The position numbers and the translations under genes were made by a program. This document shows positions 58,056 through 64,000 of a stretch of 64,000 bases of DNA, one piece after another. The stretch covers positions 111,279,179 to 111,343,178 of the forward strand of contig CM045996.1 of NCBI GenBank assembly GCA_025175895.1. Direction: 5' to 3'. Source of the DNA: Wurfbainia villosa (Eukaryota > Streptophyta > Magnoliopsida > Zingiberales > Zingiberaceae). The notes under the pieces were generated by a model. That model was given only the letters and a program-made list of their open reading frames with translations. It did no database searches and was not told the DNA's origin. Position 1 is the first letter of the stretch; each line of letters begins with the position of its first letter.

Positions 58056-59015
58056 AGGTATATTTTCGTTTAAGTCTGGGGGGAAGACCCCAAGGTTTAT
58101 TTTGTTTTGTTTTCTAGCAGTAGTTTCTTTTCTGGTATTTTCATTTATTCATGCCTGAGTTGTTGAGTTTCTTTCAGTACTTAATTTTTGTTGTTTGTAA
58201 AGCTACCTCAGTAGTATTTTTGAAAGTTGCTTGCATGAGTTGTTCCCATAGGTAGCTTAACTCCATTTATCTTGTGGTATTTTATTTTATTCGCTCTAAT
58301 GAATGTTCTAGACTTACACTGGTTAGCTTTGTTTTTGCACTTACACATGTCGAACATTCTGAAAGGAAGAATCTAGTACATAGCTAGTTATGATTCACTT
58401 CAGTAGTCTAGTACTTTGGAATCCATAGGTGACTCTAGGTTTGACATTTTAGTTACTAGAGATGCTCGGATTTTGAAAGCTCATTTGGAAAAATCAAAAT
58501 CCCGGTGAGCCGAAAAATAAAAGAGAGAAAAAAAAGAGAAAAAAAAGAAAAAGAGTAAAAGAAATGAAAAAAAAGAGAGAAAAAAAAGATTATGAGGGAT
58601 AAAAAAATAGTTGTCGTGGGTGGAAATGGCTAGGTGCCCCTTTGAGACCGAGTTAGGTTACTGGGGAAACACCTACCAATTTCTCTCAATACCGAGCACA
58701 CCTTTGAGACTTTGTGCTAGATCTAGGGAACGACCCTCCCTTTGGGCAGGTAAGTGCCTAAGAGCCGGAAACCTTAGGAAAGCTATGGGATGACGACTTA
58801 ACTCACCATGGAAAGGGCATCCCCTAAGAATGGTTCGCTTAGCACGAGCACGAGGAGCTAACTTAATGAATTTTTAGAACATATTTGTTTTGCTTTTATT
58901 GCAAATACCACTTGATAAATTTAGTTAACATGCTAATTATGAAACAATATCTTTTTAAAACATCATGTCACTGAGGTTTGCTTGAGGACAAGCAAAGATT
59001 TAAGTCTGAGGGAAG
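58056..59015 (+). other. 3' internal region of E and polypurine tract
   Basis: TTTAAGTCTGGGGGGAAGAC at 58069-58088 is a second polypurine-like tract right after the gene. A purine-only tract follows at 58512-58590. CTTGAGGACAAGCAAAG and AAGTCTGAGGGAAG (59002-59015) form the terminal polypurine region typical of Athila-type elements. No coding frame. Confidence 0.75.
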
Positions 59016-60385
59016 TGATGTGAGCAAAACATATAGGATTTTAAAAGTAATTTCCCTCACATTTCATTACATTTTGTGTTAGTTTCATGCATATGTTACT
59101 CTATTTTTGCACGTATTTCCTATTTTCTAGTTCGAAGGCCTGCTCGTTGTACTTTTGTGTGCAGGATATCTTTTTTGGGTGAAAAAGATACGTTTTCAGA
59201 GCAAAAGAAGGACATTTCGCAACTAGACGCAGAGTGGGACACGACCAGGGTGTGTGGATTCACACGACCATGTCCAATGGGCGAGATCAGCACCCCAGAG
59301 CTGCACATTGCTTGGCCGTGTGGAAACACATGATCGTGTGGCGGCTCGACAGATTTGCGCGACTATGGCTTTTTCCAGATTTTGCAGTGGTCTGAGGCAA
59401 TGTCTATATAAGGATGACTCCGCCCAAACCCTAGGGGGGAGGCACGACGACTAGGACGGCATGCCGAAGCTTTAAAAAGCTTCGGTAACTCACAACGGGG
59501 AGGAGGAACGCCGCCAGAGGTCCACTCCTTGCACTTCAAAGCCGGAGAGAAGACCACGAAAGCATTGTATATCTTTATTTCTGCGTTTTATTTCTTATGT
59601 ATTCGAACTTAGACATGCTTTGTGATTCTTCCTTCATATACATGGAGTAGTACTTTCGATTCTATGATTAGAGAGTAGCTTGTGTACACATACAATGTTG
59701 GTTCATGTTAAATTTTGCCTATGAGTTTGATTTGACAATTGGTAGTTGCTCTTTACTATATCTATGCGTGTTTGACTTTCTTTCTTCTGTGCTTAGGCGA
59801 TACGAGGGTTGACAACCCTCGCAATATAAAATTTAGGAGATTTTATATAAGGAACCTAGGAGTAAACCTGATATTCTGTAACTGCGGGGAGAAGGGTGCG
59901 GTGGAATCAGAAATGGTTCACCGTAGGGATTGATTTGGCATCCTCGTACCATCTATCCCGTCCTTTTAGGTGGAGATAGCTCCCAGTAGATGCGGCAACT
60001 CTGCGGGAGAGTGTATGATGTCCCTTCCATAAAACCGTAGCTAAACGTCTAGACAACGCCAATTGACAACATTGTTCTGTGATACACAAGCGAAACCGAA
60101 GTCCTAGAATCACCTATGAAGACCTCGGCATACTCCTTTCCTCCTCCGTGTGACACCGTACAGAGTAGAGTCCACCGACAGCCCTCACCAACCGAAACCT
60201 CTTAGAGTCATGTCCGAACAATTACAACCATTGAGTATATTGGTACTCGAATCCCAGTCCCTGTGGGATCGATAATCTTTATTACTTGACGACATTCGTG
60301 CACTTGCGGGCGTTGAGCATGAGCACGCGCTTTGAGTCTTCGACGGTCTCCGTCGCGAGATTTGAGGCCGCGTTTGTGTGCATCA
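59016..60385 (+). repeat. 3' LTR of E
   Basis: 1370 bp, the same length as the 5' LTR, with scattered substitutions, mostly transitions. TATATAA at 59405-59411. Followed by the target duplication ATGAC. Confidence 0.95.
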
Positions 60386-60533
60386 ATGACTCAAATCGAG
60401 AAGCACGATGATGGATCGGTTGCTTGGGTAATCCATCTTCATTTGGATTAATTTTTTTAATCCGAGGACGTATGATTGGATAGCCATGCACAAGCGACCG
60501 AGTCGAAGCGAGAAGCGAAGCTTCGAACCTTCA
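60386..60533 (+). repeat. 3' LTR of D, second segment
   Basis: ATGACTCAAATCGAGAAGC...GAACCTTCA matches 22994-23141 of the 5' LTR and completes the D 3' LTR after E. Confidence 0.9.
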
Positions 60534-60779
60534 AAATTATACTCCATTATTCATGTTGATGCATTTGTTCTACATCTGGAATCAGGAGCAAGGTCCTAAT
60601 ATCTCATGCCCATCTACGTGGCTCAGTACACAATCACATTAAATCTATGTATTGTGAAATATGTTGGTTCCTTAAAACTATAGGCTCATTCTTTCTAAGG
60701 TATGCCCTATACTAGTTTCATGTAGTACAAAAAAAAAAGTAAAGATAAGTCCTACTCTACTACACACATTCCTAGTTTT
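60534..60779 (-). other. 3' internal non-coding part of H
   Basis: AT-rich sequence between the D end and the RNase H stop region; it continues the segment at 21126-21383. No frame recognised. Confidence 0.6.
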
Positions 60780-61557
60780 TGTCTAAGCAAACTAAACTCT
60801 GCTTCAGGTAATGGTTTAGTAAAAATGTCTGCTAGGTTCGATTTTGATTCTACATATTCAAGTTTTACATCCATTAGCTACATGTTCTCTTATAAAATGG
60901 TGTTTTACTTCTATGTGTTTAGTTCTAGAATGATATATAGGATTTTTAGTTAAATTAATTGAGATAATGTTATCAATCATGACTTTAGTATTGCAAAAGT
61001 TTAGTTGGAAGTCTTTTAGAGTGTGCTTCATCCAAAGAAGTTGAGCTACACATTCACCCATGGTTGTGTATTCTGCTTCGGTAGTAGACAAAGTAACACA
61101 ATGTAATTTTCTACTACATCAACTCACTAGACTTGATCCTAGGAGTTGGCAGCAGCCACTTGTACTTTTTCTATCGAGTTTACTACCGGCATAATCTGAG
61201 TCAGAGTAGCCGATTAGTTCAAACTCATTCGACCTAGGGTACCAGATTCCTACATTTTATATTTCTTTTATATATCTAAAGACTCTTTTTACTAAGGTTA
61301 GGTGTGATTCTTTAGCACAAGACTGAAATCTTGCACACATACTAACTGCAAAGAGTATATCAGGTTGCCTTGCAGTTAAGTACAGAAGGCTACCTATTGC
61401 ACTCCTATAGTATTTTAAATCTATAGTTTTTTCTTCTAAATCTTCTTCAATGTTTACATTGGTTGCCATAGGTGTATTAATTTCTTTAGCATTTTGCATA
61501 CCAAATTTACTAATTAATTCCTTAGCGTATTTATATTAATGCATATAGATTTCTTCT
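60780..61557 (-). pseudogene. Copia RT end and RNase H of H
   Basis: Minus-strand remnant in several frames. The RT end reads NAKEINTPMATNVN, then GSLLYLTARQPDILFAVSMC and SCAKESHLTLVKRVFRYIK (61499-61257). RNase H continues with GYSDSDYAGSKLDRKSTSG (about 61200-61150), STTEAEYTTMGECVAQLLWM and LTKNPIYHSRTKHIEVKHHF (61091-60858). Stops or frame changes lie near 61257, 61120 and 60857. Very close to F in this region (GSLLYLTA-RPDILFAV, KESHL-VKR). Upstream pol is removed by G at 61558. Confidence 0.9.
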
Positions 61558-62943
61558 TGATGTGCACGGATGCGACCTCGAATCTCGCGACGGATACTGT
61601 CGAGGACTCAAAGCGCACGCTTGCGCTCAACGCCTGTAAGTGCATGGATGTCGTCAAGTAATAAAGATTTATCGATCTCATAGGGACTTGGATTTGAATA
61701 TCAATACACTAAGTGGTTGCGATTGTTCGGACATAATCTCTGAGAGAGTCGGTTGGTGAGGACTATTGGTGGACCCTACTCTGTACGGTGTCACACGGAG
61801 GAGGAAAAGAGTGTGTCGGGGTCTTAAAAGGCGATTCTAGGACTTCGGTTTCGCTTGTGTACCACAGAACAATGGTTGTCAATTGGGGTCATCTAAACGT
61901 CTACCTACAGTTTTGGGGAAGGAATATCATACACTTTCCCGCAGAGCCGCCGCATTCACCGGGAGCTATCTCCGCCCAAAAGGATGGGATAGAGGGTACG
62001 AGGATGCCAAATCAATCCTTGCGGTGAACCATTTCCGATTCCACCACTCCCTTCTCCCCGCAGTTGCGGGAGGTCAGGTTTACCCCTAGGTTCCTTGGAT
62101 CAAACCTCCTAAATTTTAGATTGCGAGGGCTGTCACCACCTCGTATTGCCTAAGCACAGTAGAAAGAAAGCCAAACACACGTAAATATAATAGAGATCAA
62201 CTACCAATTGTCAAATCAAACTTTTGGCTAGAATTTAACATGAACCAACATTGTTTATGTACACAAGCTACTCCCTAATCCTAGAATCGAAAGTACTACT
62301 CCATAAATATGAAGGAAGAATCACAAAACATGTTTAAGTTCGAATACAATAGAAATAAAGCATAGAAATAGAGATATACGATGCTTCGTGATCTTCTCTC
62401 CGACGTTGTATTGCAAGTTGTGGACCTCTAGCGGCGTTCCTCCAACCCGCTGCGAGTTACCGAAGATTTTTAGGGCTTCGGCGTGTCGTCCTAACCGTCG
62501 TGCCTCCCCCTAGGGTTTGGGCGGAGCCATCCTTATATAGACATCGCCTCGGACCGCTGCAAAATCCGGAAAAAGCCCTAGTCGCGCAAATTCGTTAGGC
62601 CACCACACGGTCGTGTGTTTCCACACGGCCATGTGTTTCCACATGGCCAGGCCGTGTGTGGCCCTGGGGTGTTGTTCTTCACCCATTGGACATGGTCGTG
62701 TGAATCCACATGCCCTGGCCATGTCCCACTCTGCATCTAGCTGCGAAAGTCCTTTTGCTCTGAAAATGCATCTTTTTCACTAGAAAAACTAACCTGCACA
62801 CAAAAGTACAACGAGCAGACCTCCGAACTAGAAAGTAGGCAATGTGTGAAAAAATAGAGTAACATATGCATGAAACTAACACAAAACGTAACAAGATGTG
62901 AGCGAAAACTACTCCTAAAATCCTATATATTTTGCTCACACCA
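61558..62943 (-). repeat. 3' LTR of G
   Basis: Homologous to the E LTRs along its length. TATA (TTATATA on plus) at 62533-62539. ACACGGCC and GGCCGTGTG repeats at 62590-62720 lie upstream of it in sense. Open frames are LTR sequence. Confidence 0.9.
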
Positions 62944-63898
62944 CTTCCCCCAGACTTAAATCTTTGCTTGTCCTCAAGCAAACCTCAGTGCCATAAAATT
63001 TTAAAAAGATATTGTTCCATAATTAGCATGCTAACTAAATTTATCAGGTGGTATTTGCAATCAAAGCAAAACATATATGTTCTAAAAATTCACTAAGTTA
63101 GCTCCTCGTGCTCGTGCTAGGCGAATCATTCTTAGGGGATGCCCATTCATGGTGAGTTAAGTCGTCACCCCATAACTTTCCTAAGGTTTCTGGCTCTTAG
63201 GCACTTACTTGCCCAAAGCGAGGGTCGTTCCCTAGATCTAGCATAAAGTCTCAAAGGCGTGCTCGGTATTGAGAGAAATTGAGAGGTGTTTCCCCAGTAA
63301 CCTAACTCGGTCTCAAAGGGGCATCTAGCCATTTCCACCCACGACAACTATTTTTTTATCCCTCTTAATCACTTTTTTTCTTTTTCTCTCTCTCTTTTTT
63401 TCTTTTCATTTCTTTTTCTCTCTTTTTTTTTTATTTTTTGGCTCACAGGAATTTTGATTTTCTCGAATGGGCTTACACAATCCGAGCATCTCCAGTAACT
63501 AAAATGTCAAACCTAGAGCCGCCTATGGATTCCAAAGTACTAGACTACTGAAGTGAATCATAACTAGGTATGTACTAGATTCTCCCTTTCAAAATGTTCA
63601 ACATGTGTAAGTGCAAAAATGAAGCTAACCAGTGCAAGTCTAGAACATTCAATAGAGCGAATAGAATAAAATACCACAAGATAAATGGAGTTAAGCTACC
63701 TATGGGAACAACTCATTCAAGCAACTTTCAAAAATACTACTGAGGTAGCTTTATGGACAACAAAAATTAAGTGCTGAAAGGCACTAAACAACTCATGCAT
63801 GCATGTACAAATGAAAATACCTGAAAAGAAACTACTGCTAGGAAACAAAACAAAATAGATTTTGGGGTCTCCCCCCAGACTTAAACAAAAATATACCT
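62944..63898 (-). other. 3' internal region of G
   Basis: Matches 58056-59015 of E inverted, including the long pyrimidine (purine on minus) tract at 63365-63438 and CCCCCCAGACTTAAA at about 63871-63885. Non-coding. Confidence 0.75.
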
Positions 63899-64000
63899 CT
63901 AATATGGTGGACGAGGTGGAAAGTCTGGGAGCTTGGGCATCACTGGATCCTGGGAGAACCTGCTGTTGAGCCGCTGATGTCACATATACATGTGGTCGAT
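63899..64000 (-). pseudogene. End of Athila ORF1-like gene in G
   Basis: Minus-strand reading ends LPDFPPRPPY with TAG at 63899-63901, matching the E gene end at 58053. A TGA stands where E has TGG (HMYM, then Trp), a G-to-A change. It continues past the window. It confirms the sequence that C interrupted in E. Confidence 0.75.

Larger units (their letters stand above)
29775..60385 (+). mobile_element. Element E: Athila-type Ty3/Gypsy without RT or integrase
   Basis: Plus-strand element with two 1370-bp LTRs (29775-31144 and 59016-60385), both TGATGTGAGC...GCATCA. The target duplication is ACGAC (29770-29774) and ATGAC (60386-60390), one C-to-T apart. Without F, B and C the element is about 8.0 kb: tRNA-Asp primer site, gag, protease, the AAGCGCTTCTTGGGAGGCAA spacer motif, an Athila ORF1-like gene, a 3' region and a polypurine tract. 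No reverse transcriptase, RNase H or integrase is found, so it would need enzymes from a relative. Confidence 0.9.
21384..60533 (+). mobile_element. Element D: Copia, complete, 3' LTR split by E
   Basis: Plus-strand element: 5' LTR 21384-23141, decayed primer site 23147-23159, gag-pol 24211-28128, polypurine tract AAGTGGGGGA at 28151-28160, and a 3' LTR in two parts (28162-29774 and 60391-60533). Without E and its duplication the 3' LTR is 1756 bp against 1758 bp for the 5' LTR. It is inserted in H; AAATT is found at both edges, offset by one base on the left. Coding and LTR sequence put it in the same family as C. Confidence 0.9.
20049..61557 (-). mobile_element. Element H: Copia (SIRE-like), split by D
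   Basis: Minus-strand element in two pieces: 20049-21383 (3' LTR plus internal end) and 60534-61557 (3' internal region plus RNase H and RT end). Element D occupies the gap. It enters the decayed integrase of L, and its upstream pol is cut at 61558 by element G. Its RNase H is close to that of F, with the shared string LTKNPI-HS-TKHIEVKHHFIR. Confidence 0.8.
61558..64000 (-). mobile_element. Element G: Athila-type Ty3/Gypsy, 3' end
   Basis: Minus-strand relative of E. The 3' LTR is 61558-62943 (TGATGTGCACGG...GCTCACACCA on plus), the polypurine tract CTTCCCCCAGACTT 62944-62957, then the 3' internal region to the window end. It is inserted in pol of H; the 5-bp flank on the left is CTTCT (61553-61557). 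The rest lies outside the window. Confidence 0.9.

Overview
The window is plant nuclear DNA made almost entirely of LTR retrotransposons nested inside one another. I found no host gene, tRNA, rRNA or CRISPR array. Ty1/Copia and Ty3/Gypsy (Athila-like and chromovirus-like) families with initiator-Met-tRNA and Asp-tRNA primer sites, stop codons produced mostly by C-to-T transitions, and a SINE-like insertion point to a flowering plant with a repeat-rich genome. The species cannot be named from this sequence.

Layout, using my own labels. I (1-4494, +) is the 3' part of a SIRE-like Copia with a gag remnant and 3' LTR. J (4697-6850) is a solo LTR with a CTCGG target duplication, sitting in a 16-bp minisatellite (rest at 6851-7100). 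K (7857-10383, +) is a Copia 5' LTR plus gag start. L (10384-20048, -) is a chromovirus-like Gypsy 3' LTR with a decayed integrase; it holds a 66-bp tandem array, a SINE-like element and element A (12439-18054, -, a gag-only Copia). H (20049-21383 and 60534-61557, -) is a Copia split by D. D (21384-60533, +) is a Copia whose 3' LTR is split by E. E (29775-60385, +) is an Athila-type Gypsy that carries gag, protease and an Athila ORF1-like gene but no reverse transcriptase or integrase. E was hit three times: F (32833-41147, -, nearly complete SIRE-like Copia), B (43412-48921, -, gag-only Copia) and C (49168-57967, -, same family as D). G (61558-64000, -) is a second Athila-type element that entered H and runs off the window.

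The insertion order K < L < H < D < E < F/B/C is supported by LTR boundaries, target-site duplications and reading frames that rejoin when inserts are removed. F and B have perfect 5-bp duplications (ATTTC, AGGAG); C and E have duplications differing by one transition.

The most interesting signals are: clusters of the palindrome CAGTCGACTG just upstream of the TATA box in the LTRs of several Copia subfamilies, with different reiterated motifs in the same position in other families; paired LTRs that differ sharply only inside those clusters; repeated pol-less but gag-bearing Copia derivatives; an RT/IN-less Athila-type element; and a stretch in one LTR of C that looks like an Oxford Nanopore adapter, which suggests local assembly error. 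I did not find a new defence or metabolic system.
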